64,000 bases of DNA from Gaeumannomyces sp. JS-464 (Eukaryota; Ascomycota; Sordariomycetes; Magnaporthales; Magnaporthaceae): NCBI GenBank assembly GCA_002197995.1, contig NGZR01000003.1, forward strand, positions 1,178,001 to 1,242,000, read 5' to 3'. Of this stretch, positions 43,289 to 54,660 are shown one piece after another; position 1 is the stretch's first letter, and each line of letters starts with the position of its first letter. The notes beneath the pieces were generated by a model that saw only the letters and a list, made by a program, of their open reading frames with translations, made no database searches and had not been told where the DNA came from. The position numbers and the translations under genes are program-made.

Positions 43289-45942
43289 TTTTGCTGCTGA
43301 AAGAAACCGTTGGGGTTGTCGATAGTTGGTTGGTTCGGGAAAAAAAGTCAAAATTGGAAGAGACGGCGGGTGGTAGGAAGGATGAAGGTGAGAATGAGAA
43401 GAAACAAAAAGGAAAATGACAAAAGGAAAAACAAAAGGAAAAAAAAAGACAAAAGACAAGACAAAAGGAGATGATGCCCGATGGTGGTGAGAAAGGAGAA
43501 ACAAGAGAGACATGATGGTGGTGGACGGCCAGCTATTTATCCTCGCTTGCCACCATAGAAGCGCCATGGAAACTCCACCGACGATTGATGAGTTGCTACT
43601 ATTTTCGACCAACCACTGCTAGCATTTAGAAACGCGCTTTGATGGTAGGGTGTGATCCCTTGAGTCGTGCAGCTGGAAGGTGGCAGCGGTGCGTCCCTGG
43701 GTGACTCCATTCCCAAGTCCACCATGCCAACCCGATCTCTCCACACGTCGCCCTCGCGCTCTCGCCTCTACACAATGACCAAATTTAGCCCGATATATAC
43801 GGTGGCTCTGCCAACCGCCATGAAACAGACCCCGCCAAAAGGCTCCTTTGTCCTGCAACTAGAGCTGGGCATCGTTCGGACTGTAGCATCAAAACCGGGG
43901 GGATGACGGACGTCCAAACCTTCAGATCTCGCCAGGAGAGCACGTTTTTCCGTCTCTTTTTTTGGGCCCAGGGAGCCACCTCCCCATCGGATCGGACAGG
44001 CGTTCGAGGGTCCGAGGTGGCCGGCGCAAAAGAGGTCGCCGGCCGACGGCACTGCAGCTGCTGCAACCTCCTCCCCCGAAAGCGGCTCAGCAGACGTGAT
44101 AGCGCCGGTTTGCCGGTACCGTGTCCTCACCCCATAGTATTCACGCGGCTATCGCGGCTGCGTGGGCCAAACAATAGTAGCCCGGCTATTTTGGCTCACG
44201 CAGCCGCTGCGCGCTTCCAGCGTGTTTGTTCTCCGTGCCTAGAGCTAGGTACCGACCTACAGAGGAAAGACCAACCGAGACCGGCCCCTGCCACATCGCG
44301 GTTCTTGCGCAGGGAAACACCCGGGCAGTGGCAAACACGAAAGCCGGGGGTGGGCTGCACCGCGCGCCACGCACGAGCTCGAGAGCCGCAAGCGACGTCT
44401 CAGCGAGGTTGCCAGGTGGGGTCCCTCGCCCAGGGGGACCCGCAAGATTGCCGCTCGAGGCAGAGCAGCCGCCGCGATCGATTGGATCCAGCAAGTTTGG
44501 CATGCGCTTGATGCGCGAGTACCAAGATGCCTACCTAGGCAGTAGATATCACACCATGATTTGGCGGCGGCGGGCAAGGGGATATTGTTATTTTGGTTCC
44601 CCAAACCTTATGAGACAGAGTCGGGCCCGAAGAAAGTCTTGTTCAACGCCCGCCACAGATTTGATCAGCAGGCGCCCAAAACTTTATTGATCCGATTGAC
44701 TCGCGCCAAGACGGGAGCGACGGGTAAACACCTGCCAGGATAGGAAGGTCTGCAGACACCTGATCGCACGCACCCCTGAATCCCAGGGGAGGACGATGCG
44801 CCGCCATGACTCTCAGGGTCTTCGTTTTGCGGGCTCAATCCCAGCCTTTAGGAACAAGAAGGGTCAATCCTGGACCCCGATTATCGCCGGAGGGGCCCAC
44901 ACTGGCCGAGAGGAACGCCGCGGGAAGCAAGTCGCTAGATGACTTTATGCCTGAGGTGTCAACTCTGCAAATGCCTGACTTGCAAGGCCACAACCCTCCA
45001 GGAGGGACATCGCCGATCCTCTTCGAACGATCCCCGGTTCCCTGCCCTTCGGAGGTGGTGGGAGCTAGATAGGTGTAGTGATCACGCTGTAGTTGACATA
45101 TCTGCTTTATTTACCTCGGCTCTGATCTGCCTGCCGGAATGCTCTGCCGCTATGAGGCAGGAAGATAACAGGTTAGCCGTTGACATCGTGCCTGCTTCTA
45201 CTGCACATTCCGTGAATAGAAAAGTGCTTTATAGCTTCCCGCTGCCGGTATGAGTCACTGATGTTCGCTTGGGTGTCTCCTCTGGTAGCCCATGGACGGT
45301 GTTTCCTTGGGTTTCTCCAGCTCGATAGTCGCCCCGAGGTTGATCAAACGTGGTGATATCCTTGGCCTGGACGTGTATTAATAGCTTCAGCTCGGGTACA
45401 GCAGACAGTCTCATCAAGAATTGGGCAAGCATGGGAATCTGGAAGTATTCAGGCTTTAGCAACGTTTGCAAAATGTTGTTTGGGTTGACACTTTCGTTTT
45501 GGTGTCCATATATATTAATTAATTTATATATTTCCATTATTATCTTCCAGGTTCCCTGCAAAGTTTTGACTTTGTGATAATGATGATCAGACAGCAACGT
45601 TTATTAATCTTCGTTGGCAATACTCTATGGACGGAAGAGATCATCGTGCCACTCCGAGCTATCAATATAATAATAAAAGTGATGATTGTGAACCGGAGTC
45701 AACGACAAGTGTCAGATAATACCCGACATCAATCGTAGTCCAACCGATCAAATTAAAAGCCATCGACCGTCCCAGTCTGCCTTTGCATGCGCTAAAAACG
45801 CCGTTTCCTTTACTCCCATAGTATGTAATGCTGTCATAAACAGGCTAACAATGTGGTGTGATAAGCATTCCAAACCGCCGATGGCGGTCAAATGTGATAA
45901 CAACTGAAAGACACAAGTGGCTGAGCCCACTCACCCCGCCGC
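43289..45942. other. Long intergenic region
   Basis: The left 250 bases are strongly purine-rich on the plus strand, a pyrimidine-rich leader for the peptide precursor; GATAAATA near 43530 may be its TATA box. The remaining 2.3 kb has several open frames below 205 codons with no domain and no intron logic. CCTACCTAGG at 44530 is related to other CCTAGG palindromes in the window. No gene is called. Confidence 0.45.
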
Positions 45943-47472
45943 TCAGTCTGAGTCGAACATGGGATCAAAATGCACCTTGTGGCACTTCTTGCACTCGACG
46001 CGCAGCTCATCCTCGTCATCGTCCGAATCGGGCCACCTGACATCCTCCAGTGCGAATCCGCGCTCTGATTCAAACTCGACCCACTCTCGCACCTCTTCGG
46101 AGACGAGTGATGAAGGAACCTGTTTCCAGATCGTGCCACTCTCCCAACAGGAGCGTTCGCCTTCGGTCTCGACGGGGACAGGCAACGGATCATAGTTCTC
46201 GTTGTTGTGATGGTGATGGTGGATGTCCAGGGGTTGCCAGCCGTCCTCGGGCGTGGAGTCACTGTCCGACGGTAGGCCATCCTCCGACCCTGCATTATTG
46301 TTGATGGCTTTCTTGGAGGCGGGGAGTCGGGGACGGATGACCTTGCACGCGATGGCGGGTGCCTTCTTGACTTTCTCGACCCGGCCACCTCTCTGCTGCA
46401 TGTAAACCACGCCTCCATCGATGAAGAGGCCGTTGTCTCTGAGCATCTCTGACACGTCCGAGGCCGCTCTAATTCCGACTGCGCAGCAGGGGAAGCCAGT
46501 GACCGTCAGCTCGCTGAGGGTGCAGGCGAGCTCGTGCGCTGCCATTTGGTGCAGGTCGTTGGCGGGTAGACTTCGAAGCAGGCGCTGAGGGAAGTTGACA
46601 AGATCGATCCTCATCTTGTCTAGATTGGGAAGAAGACGCGGGCGAGGGAGAGGAGCATGCTGCTCGAGATCTCTCTTCCTCTTCTTCTCTTTTGACTGTG
46701 GCTGCGGCTGGAAAGGGGGCAAGAGTGCGGCGAGGAAGTCAACAACCTGGAGCCAAGCATAGGACCGAAGACCGCCAATGGCGCCGCTGTGGCCCTTGGG
46801 CCGCTCGTTGATCGGGAGGTCAAGGGCCTTCGGGAGGTTGGGGTGATCCCTCTTGGGCAGCGACAGGCGATTGCTGTCGTCCTTGTAGAAACGAGCAATG
46901 ATGCGAAGATTGATGTGCTTTATTTGGCTACGGATCTCAAGGGACAGGTCGGCCATTCCGAGCAGGGCCTCAGGGGTTGTGAAGGTGAATGTGTTTCTGC
47001 TCCACAGGACCTTGGTTGCCTCGACGCGGAAGGCGCGCGAGACGGCCATCAGGCCGATGGCAATGCCAGATCCTGCACGGGCCTCCTTGAAGGTGATGCT
47101 TCGCTGGTGCGGCTTGGACAGCGGGTCGATGATGGGGCCGGAGCTGGTCATGGCAAACTCGATGATACGGAGAAATATCTCTGTAGGCAGCCTGGCTCCC
47201 TTGTCTGCTGCGCGGGCGGCAGCGGTGCGCGCGCGCGTGGCACTACGGGTGGCACGGTCGCGGGGACTGATCTTGACGTCGGAGGGGCCATCGAAGAAGT
47301 CGGAGCGGTGCGCGACAGCAGGCGACCAGCAGATGCCATGCTCTCGTAGCAGCCGTTTGAGCTTCTGGTTCTCCTCCTCGATCTTTCGGCGCTTCTCGCC
47401 TTCCTTGTAGAGAAGGGCGGCGCGGTCCACCTGGTCCCTGCAGTCCCAGGCGATGTAGCCGACACCGGCCAT
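45943..47472 (-). CDS. F-box-like protein with coiled coil and Cys pair C-terminus
   Basis: An intact single-exon frame of 509 residues. Residues 20-45 form a charged coiled coil (KRRKIEEENQKLKRLLREHG). Residues 93-110 (ARLPTEIFLRIIEFAMTS) look like the F-box-like start common in fungal proteins of unknown function that join SCF ubiquitin ligases. A long variable middle contains KEKKRKRDLEQ (possible nuclear signal) and a His run. The acidic C-terminus has ECKKCHKVHFDPMF, a lone Cys-Cys pair that could bind metal. No WD or leucine-rich repeats are visible. The start at 47472 is the first ATG and fits the domain layout. Confidence 0.75.
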   Translation of the reverse strand: MAGVGYIAWDCRDQVDRAALLYKEGEKRRKIEEENQKLKRLLREHGICWSPAVAHRSDFFDGPSDVKISPRDRATRSATRARTAAARAADKGARLPTEIFLRIIEFAMTSSGPIIDPLSKPHQRSITFKEARAGSGIAIGLMAVSRAFRVEATKVLWSRNTFTFTTPEALLGMADLSLEIRSQIKHINLRIIARFYKDDSNRLSLPKRDHPNLPKALDLPINERPKGHSGAIGGLRSYAWLQVVDFLAALLPPFQPQPQSKEKKRKRDLEQHAPLPRPRLLPNLDKMRIDLVNFPQRLLRSLPANDLHQMAAHELACTLSELTVTGFPCCAVGIRAASDVSEMLRDNGLFIDGGVVYMQQRGGRVEKVKKAPAIACKVIRPRLPASKKAINNNAGSEDGLPSDSDSTPEDGWQPLDIHHHHHNNENYDPLPVPVETEGERSCWESGTIWKQVPSSLVSEEVREWVEFESERGFALEDVRWPDSDDDEDELRVECKKCHKVHFDPMFDSD

Positions 47473-49355
47473 GGCAAATGGTGCGCCTCGATAGCGAAAG
47501 ACGCAGCTCTTCGACTCAGAGACGGGGCTCTCTCCCTCGCGAGCTCAACTGCTAATGCGGCTGCAAGGCAGCGGCATACGAGGCGTCGCGATGCGGTGCA
47601 AGAGAACACACAAGACCGCAAATCGCGTCGAGCGAGTGGGGAATGGGGTGGAACAAGAAAAGCCGCAAACGAATGTCTGGGGAGGGAAATTCCTCGTGAA
47701 ATGGAGGACGTGCGGCTGAGGCCGGTCTGTAGGTAGGCCACTGTCGTGATTGCCCGGCCGCGGTGTTTGCTGCGCTCGCTCTCCTGCGAACTGAAAACGC
47801 AAATCGACGCCTGTAGGCCGACGGCACGGAGGCAGCTTGGAGGGGGAGCGGCGTCCGGCAAGAAATCACCAGGTGGAGACGGTTACTGGGCCTGGTCCCG
47901 GGCGCCGGGCCCCGCTGCTGTGCTCTTTGCCACAGCAGTACGCAGTCGCGATGATCGCGTCCAGAATAGAGGCTCTGTATGCGCGAGGCGTCACGGGCAG
48001 CAAAGGACAGCTCGCTCCTGAATCAATGGAGGGATCGCGGGGTTGACTTTGGACGGGAGCTGAGGTTTGGGTTCAATTAGGCAGAGGTACTAGGCGCCTG
48101 GCTTGCCTGGACGCACTGTGCCCAAATGGCGCATGTTGCTGCCTCCACGGTTCAAACAAAGACGGGAGCTTCAGCCACAGCCAGGCACCCAGACAGTGTC
48201 GAATGCGAAAGGACCTAAGGAGGCAGACAGCACGGGCACGTCGGCCAGAAAAAATGAGGCTGCGAAAGTTCACCCGAATGCAATTGCTGCTAACACAAAA
48301 AGATAAAATCCAAATAAAACCAAAATGAAGCGATTGGGAAATCTGCAGTCGGGATTTATATAGAAGTTTTCTTTTTGGTGAAATTGGCTGTTTTGTTCAG
48401 GGTATGTATGGCTGATTGAAATCGCTAGGTTGTGCACATTTGAAGGGAATAACAAAGGTTAGGGTGTAGGATCCACTGTGGCGGGTCAGCCACCGACATC
48501 ACCGCCAAACACTGACACGGCCCGGCAATCGTTCCTCGATCTGGATAGCAGCTCCAGCAAAAACATTGGCTTTGCCCAAATGCAATGCTCCTTTGCATCA
48601 TCTCTAAAAATATAAAAAAAATATAAAAAAGCCGCAGGATTTGTAATTGTACGGGATCAGTGCAAAGAACAGGCGCACCCTACGGAGATCTAACCCAGGC
48701 TGCGTTCAGAAGAACCCTTTTCAGGGAAACCGATGGTCCCAGCCCTAACAAGTCCCGGCGAGGAAGAGAAGACTGATATATCTACATGTGGGTCATCAGG
48801 AAAGCTTGGCGTCATACATCTCTCGCGTGCCAGAGTGACTAAGGGGTCGCTGATATGGTTTTATATGATGAATTTGAGGCACGGAGTCCCTCCAGCACTA
48901 TACACCCAAGCAGCAGAGAATAGGCCTGACGGTTGTCTGCTCTTGTCTAGTCCGGAGGCAAGAAAAGTCTCGAAGGGAGCCTGCGTAATGAGATATCTAG
49001 ATACTAGATATGGCTAACGCAGGGAGCTGAGAAACCGGCTACGACAGACATTGGTAGCTGCAAAGACGGATTTGATAAGTGAAAAAAGGAAGCAAGCCAC
49101 TCACTTCAAGGGAGAAGCTCCGAGGCACTCACACTCCCACAAACATGCTCTCTCAGCACTGGACGAAGGATTCCCACACAAGCTGGGCAAAACTGGAAGC
49201 ATGATACGTCCTAAACAAGACTCTAGTCTTCATAAATGTGCTGTTTCTAGTTTTTGAGTCTAGATCTATACAGTCTTCGCAAACCCAAAGCTCTAATTAT
49301 ATATTTCGTACGCTACACCCAGCCCACACGCTTAAGAGTCCTTAGCCTCAAAGCC
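47473..49355. other. Long intergenic region
   Basis: Contains the promoter of the F-box-like gene at the left and the 3' flank of the NLP gene at the right. Only A/T-rich short tracts near 48606-48632 stand out. No gene seen. Confidence 0.5.
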
Positions 49356-50188
49356 TCAGCCGTCAATATTGGGGTCGAAGCCGGTAATGCTGCTGTCCAT
49401 GGCCTTCTTCAGGTTGTCCGCAAAGGCCTCATCGCGGAGCTTGGCGCGCGGGCCGCCAAAGTCCTCCATGGCCTTGTTGCGGAGGTCGACGTTGGGCCAG
49501 TTGTTCCAGCCGACGAGCTGGCCGAGGAACCACTGGCCCGTGTAGTTTCGATGGCGTCGTCCTTTGCGTTGGCGATGCGCCAGCAGTGCGTCTTGCCACC
49601 GTCCTTGTGGTACACCACCTTGGGGCGTCCGTCCTTCAGGGGCGGCGAGTTGGTGGCCCCGCCGTAGCCGCCGTGGCAGCTGGGCGCGACGCGCTTGACC
49701 TGGCCGTCCTTGACGAAGACGACGACGTTCTCCCAGTCGTGCTTGTGCGCGGCGACGCCAAAGATGCCGCACACGATCTGGTCCTTCTCGAAGTAGTACT
49801 CGTACATGATGGCGCACCACCCGTTGTTGCACCGGCTGCGGCCGTACAGGTTGTTGTTCTCTAGCCGGTTGTTGTCGCGGCACCCGGCCCTGAGGCAGTT
49901 GGGCGGCACGCCCTGGCCGGCGTTCAGGCCACCGTTCTTCTTGCCGTCGACCCCGACGGCGGCCGTGTAGTAGCAGCCGTCCTTGTCAAAGTCCGTGCAT
50001 GGCTGGTACTTGTGCTCGAGCTCGCTGGCGCTGTCGGGAAGGGGCTTCAGGACATCGCGCTTGGAGAGCCCGCCGGCGTCGCGCTCCGGGAGCTTGTGAA
50101 AGTCGCGCTCCTGCACAATGGCCGGGTTGGCGGCCGCGAGAGTGGCAGCCCCGATGAGGGCTGCGGCGGCAGTGGAGATGGAGCGCAT
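49356..50188 (-). CDS. Necrosis-inducing NPP1/NLP-family secreted protein (frame-broken)
   Basis: Member of the NLP family (necrosis and ethylene-inducing peptide 1-like), secreted proteins of plant-associated microbes, some of which act on plant sphingolipid-containing membranes. The ATG at 50188 is chosen because it starts a signal peptide of about 20 residues; an ATG at 50218 would spoil it. A propeptide with a Lys-Arg site follows. The core has a first Cys pair, a Cys-rich insert around residues 95-120 and the central heptapeptide as AHKHDWE instead of the common GHRHDWE. The frame shifts by one base near 49550, before the last 65 residues, which are conserved in the other frame. As it stands the encoded product would be altered from that point. 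Whether the break is real or a consensus error is open, as is any toxic activity. Confidence 0.85.
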
Positions 50189-51858
50189 CTTGGGGGGAGG
50201 GGATGGGCGAAGTTGCAAAGTTTATGCTAGGTATGAGCGTGATTGGTGCTAAGGTTTTCGCTGGTCTAGTTCTTGATGCGAGGCTTGATGAGCTGAGTGA
50301 TGTTTTGTGGTAAACTCGAGAGGCGAGCGCCTGCATTTTATACCTCACTTTTTCGACTTGCAGACCTTCTATCTCGATATCCATTTCTGGCACTATCACA
50401 CAGCTTCTGCCTTGCTGATGCTTGGCCACATTGAGGCCTTGCCCTTGCAGGGAACTACGGTCTATAATGCGACCCACGCGGCACGGAGCTGCGCTTCCTG
50501 CTTCCTTCGGCTGGACGCGGACGGAGCGGCAGACGGAGCGGGACTCTATTTTTTCGACAGCGCCAATTAGCCGCATTGAAAGCTTGCCGAATTCGAAGCC
50601 AATCGTCGGGCGTCCGAGCCAGCACGGATTCTCGGCTGCCAGCATGTGCCGTGTCGCCAGCTGAGAACTCAGCCTCCGCCTTGTGGCTTGCATAGCACAT
50701 GAAACTCAATCCTGCGCCCCTGATTTTGACGCCTTTTATCTTGTTTCCCAATAAACACCGGCATCTTGCACTTGGATCATTAGAAGCAGGCTCCTATTAT
50801 TTAATGTCGCTGGGTCTCTATCTAGGCCGTCATCCACATGTCACACATAAACGACTAAAAAGGATCATCGCGCTCCTAGGTCACCTTCGAGCCAGGCTGG
50901 TTCGACCGTAAGCACATCGATCACGGCAATGCCTCGATTCCAGGACCCTACGATAGTACGGTAGATTGGACTAATCCATGCTCGAGCTGAGCTCATCGTC
51001 GAAGGACGGTTCTGAATTGCACCAAAATCCTCGCACCGCGCAGATGACCTCACCTCGTTCGATTGATATGTCCCTCTCAGGGCTTTCATCCTTTGGGGTC
51101 CACCCACAGTCGGAGCACAATCCTTCAGGTTGCTTTCAAGCACCCGAACAAGGCATAGTGATTGGCCAGCTCGGTACCTGCTCGTATCAACTGCGTGGAC
51201 GATGGAATCTCGCGGGTGGGGTGAATTTTGCTTTGATGCCCCTGTCCTTGGTTAACAACCTCGTCACCCTACACCACGGAGATGTAAGAATTTAGATGAA
51301 AGATTGAGGCTGATAGTCTGAGAGATCGGCACTGGCAGGGCGGATCATTGACAACGGAGGAATATGCCGGACCCGCTTGAAGATCATTCATTCAGATTAT
51401 CGTTTGGATTGTGGCTATTATTGGGAATTCTGTATCACCGTGCCGACGTCTGAACTATAGGTAGCTAAAGCCGGGTTCTTCTAGAAATAGTAGTTTGCTG
51501 TGTCAAGGTGCACGAACTATTAAACCGAATGAAGCCCGACTAGCGTTGCTTTCGCGCTTGCTGTATTTAATGTGTCTGAGCAAGGCATGACTTACCGGCC
51601 TGTATCTCTATGGCTAGCTGTTGTTAGCGGTTGGAAATGCATTCCGAGGCACGTTTCCTAGCATAAGCACTTAAGGGTCCCTATAGGCAATAGAAGTTAA
51701 TAAAGGGATATGGCTGAGGCGTTTTAGACGTGGGGGCCTCGTGCATCTGTTCAGGCAGTATGGCACTAGTTTGTGCCTACCCAATTCACAAGTATGATAT
51801 TTCGTCTCCTATCTCTAGGTCCGTGCTCTGGTCAAACCACCTCTACCATCCTATACCA
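50189..51858. other. Intergenic region
   Basis: A 1.7-kb stretch without a supported gene. The part 51290-51760 is AT-richer but has no repeat ends that I can pair. Confidence 0.5.
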
Positions 51859-54102
51859 CTATGCAAACCAGATCTCCTGCTCCCCCTTCTTCTTGGCCTC
51901 GTCTGAACTGTTCCAGGGCCCTGCCCACACGTCTCCCACGCCCAGGCGATACGCTGTAGGTGGCTGGCCCTCCTGTTCAATCATTTTGAAATAGATAACG
52001 GTGACGGTGCGGACCCCATAGTGTTGTGGCCTTGGATGAGGGCCGTTCTGGCTATAGTCTTCGTGAAGTGCGAACACACTACACTCCATCCCGGGCTGTA
52101 GGTGGGCCAGCTCAGACTCGAAAACCTCAACTTCGCCGGCCAGGAGACCAGCTTTACTGATCAACTCAACCCGAACAAGGCCCGGGCCTTTTCCGCCCCC
52201 GCCAAACATACCACGCGACCTCGAATCCCCGGCTATGAAAGATCGGATCTGCACAGTGCCGCGTATCCTGTGTGCCGAAAATGCGCGGCTTGTTTTCGAT
52301 AGAGCATAGGAGGCGTCCGGTGGTTGGCTCGCTCGCGATGCGTAGCGGGAGTGGTCGCGGTGCTTGTGATCCTTCCGGCCCGACTCCCGTTCAACCGAGC
52401 TCCACGTGTGATAAGAGTCTTCAATCTCAACGTAGCCGCTGGCCGAGAGGTCCTGCCTGGCCCATCGCGCCATCGGCCGTGGTGCAGCCCCGTCCCAAGC
52501 CATCCTCAGCACCATCTCGATGGGGCCACGCCACCCCAACCATGACCACTGGGGAAATTTGCTCCTGCGTTTGAGAAGGCCCCTGGGGCGCCAGCCCAAC
52601 GCTTGACAGAACACGAGTTCTGGCAAAGCGTAGAAAAATCCGCCGGGGAATCCCTGGTTGAGGACCGAAAGTGTCGAGCTGAACGCATTCATAGCGTACT
52701 CCTGGAAGCCGAGATCTCTTGTCGAATACCCTTCGCACAGTCTGCGATACTGACTAATGTCAGGGTTCTGCCGGATCGCTATTGTGGCCTTGGCGTACGT
52801 ATATGGGGGTCGGTTATGGTTGTCATCGTCGAACGAGTCGAGGGTTTCATAATTAGTAAATCTCCTTATGGCATTCCCACATCACCGTGCTTTCAAACAG
52901 CACGAGAGACCTTCTGGAAACTGCGGGTTCCTGGAAGGTCCAGCCGCGAGTATACCACCGGCTCCTATTTGTCTCACGCTGGACAATACCACACTCCACG
53001 TCTTCAAAGTAAAACGAGGTGTCCTCACTCCACGTCTTCAAAGTAAAACGAGGTGTCCTCACAAACCCGAGGGCCTGTGGGTGATCCGATGCCTTTGATA
53101 CCTGCGCTGGCGTCGGCGCTGCTCGCTGCCACGATTGTGAAATATGCGTGCGCATATATCGAAGCCATCCACGAAATACTTTCGTGTTTGACCTCGGCGT
53201 CGTCTTGCACTATGCAAAACCGATCGACCCAGATGTAGGGAATGTCGAGCTGTCTCGCAAGGAGCATAGCGTCCCGAACCGTAGCCGGGAGACTGTGATG
53301 GGTGTGAGGGAATTGACCGTCCTGCTGGAGATGTTCGAAATTGGCCTTGGCGGTGGCGAGCTGCCCACGAGTGTCACCCCAGACGTAGGATAAGGCGGCG
53401 TATCGGTAGTTTTCCACGTTGTGGACGACAAGCAGACGCTGTCGCTCCAAGTCAATCAGAGTGATGTGCGGTGGTGGCGGTAAGAACTCCGAGGGTGGAA
53501 TATGATGACAGGCACCGTGATGGCGGGAGTCGCAGCTGGAAACCCAAGAACTCAGGAGTTTGCTGCTAATGGTGTCCTGCCCGATGTTGCGGTAGTATGC
53601 CATACGAGAGCCGCCGCGGAATTCTCGTCCAAAATATACAGAAAACTGTTCCCATCCTACCGGTGCACCACGGTGTCCGCCGTCCGCCTGCCCGGACACT
53701 GCGCGTCAGCTTCTGGTGTTTTTGGTACCACTGCCACGACCTTTCGCAGAATCGGGTAAAAAGGAGCAAATTGGAAAAAAGGGAACACGCCGAACTTTGC
53801 AAGCGGATGTCGGCGACGAGGTGGCGCTCCTCAAACATGTGCCACATGATTTTGCTGAAGGGTGCCTTCTCGTCGTCGACAAGCTCTGCGAACCGCCGCA
53901 CCAGTTTCAGGCAGGACGGGCAGCTGGTGCTGGCGCCGACAAGTTCTGGCCATGGGACCACTGGGAATTCGAACCTGGCAGCGTAATTCCCATCCCGCCA
54001 CTGCCGGAGCGCCTCAGCGACGCGGCCACAAGGACCACATGTCCTCCGCTTGCTCACCGCTAGGGCCTGCCCATCGTTCTCGCCGGAGTTTTCGTCCTTC
54101 AT
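51859..54102 (-). pseudogene. HET-domain heterokaryon incompatibility gene, disrupted
   Basis: HET proteins mediate non-self recognition and cell death on hyphal fusion. From ATG 54102 an N-terminal Cys-pair region (CGPCGRVAEAL..CPSCLKLVRRF) runs to a frame change near 53700. The HET domain follows: YAALSYVWGDTRGQ, TVRDAMLLARQLDIPYIWVD, DAEVKHESISWMASIYAHAY and the closing RGWTFQEPAVSRRSLVLF. Between the last two, a 34-bp tandem duplication (52994-53061) brings an early stop; a single copy would keep the frame. Another one-base break lies near 52860. The C-terminal half (to 51859) remains open for 277 residues and has no known domain. The duplication is a real mutation type rather than a base-calling slip, so I class it as a pseudogene. 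Confidence 0.82.
52994..53061. repeat. 34-bp perfect tandem duplication
   Basis: Two adjacent identical 34-base copies (52994-53027 and 53028-53061), each starting CTCCACGTCTTCAAAGT. It lies within the HET domain coding sequence and is not a multiple of three. Confidence 0.95.
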
Positions 54103-54660
54103 TACGTGCCGATGGGGGTAGGGAGGGCTGGAGAAGGATCTTCGCTGCTTCTCGTGCCACGATCAGAAGGAGGGGCCGAAGAAGAAACGCGCCGGGGTCT
54201 GGCTCCTCGTCCCCTCGGTGCGGCTGAGCTGGAGGGGCTGTGCTGGGAAAAGATACCGCAAATTTATCCTTGGTGAAAATACCTGGGTACCTAGATAGGT
54301 AGGTACGTGGTTGGCTTGAGTAGGGAGGATCCGCAGTTTGCAGCCTAACGGCACTCTGGGTGGTTAGTGGTGCAAAGTCGTTTGCTGCCTAACGGCGCGC
54401 GAATTGAACTATCGAACCGTGCTGCTGACTTGGCCGCCAGCTGGAGTGAGGCAGGGTAGTGCCAAACCCCACGGCCATATTCTGGACACAAAATATTGTT
54501 GACCAATCGAAGGGGGCGGGTATCCTAAACAATAACTTCATCCTGCCTCGGGAGCATTGGAATATCCAAATCGGGTCCCTATCATTAAGAGCTATTCTCG
54601 CCGCAAACACTGCGATCAAATCATCTGTAACATGCGCCTTGGCGCCACACTCGAGAGGCG
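54103..54660. other. Intergenic region
   Basis: Contains a CCTAGG-type motif with GGTACCTAGATAGGTAGGTAC around 54286-54305 and no gene. Confidence 0.5.

Noticed and set aside
42503..43300. 265-codon plus-strand frame opposite the peptide precursor
   Set aside because: Shadow of the minus-strand gene; the minus strand has the signal peptide, repeats and Lys-Arg sites.
45229..45597. 122-codon minus-strand frame in the long intergenic region
   Set aside because: No recognisable domain or signal peptide and no supporting exon; too weak to call.
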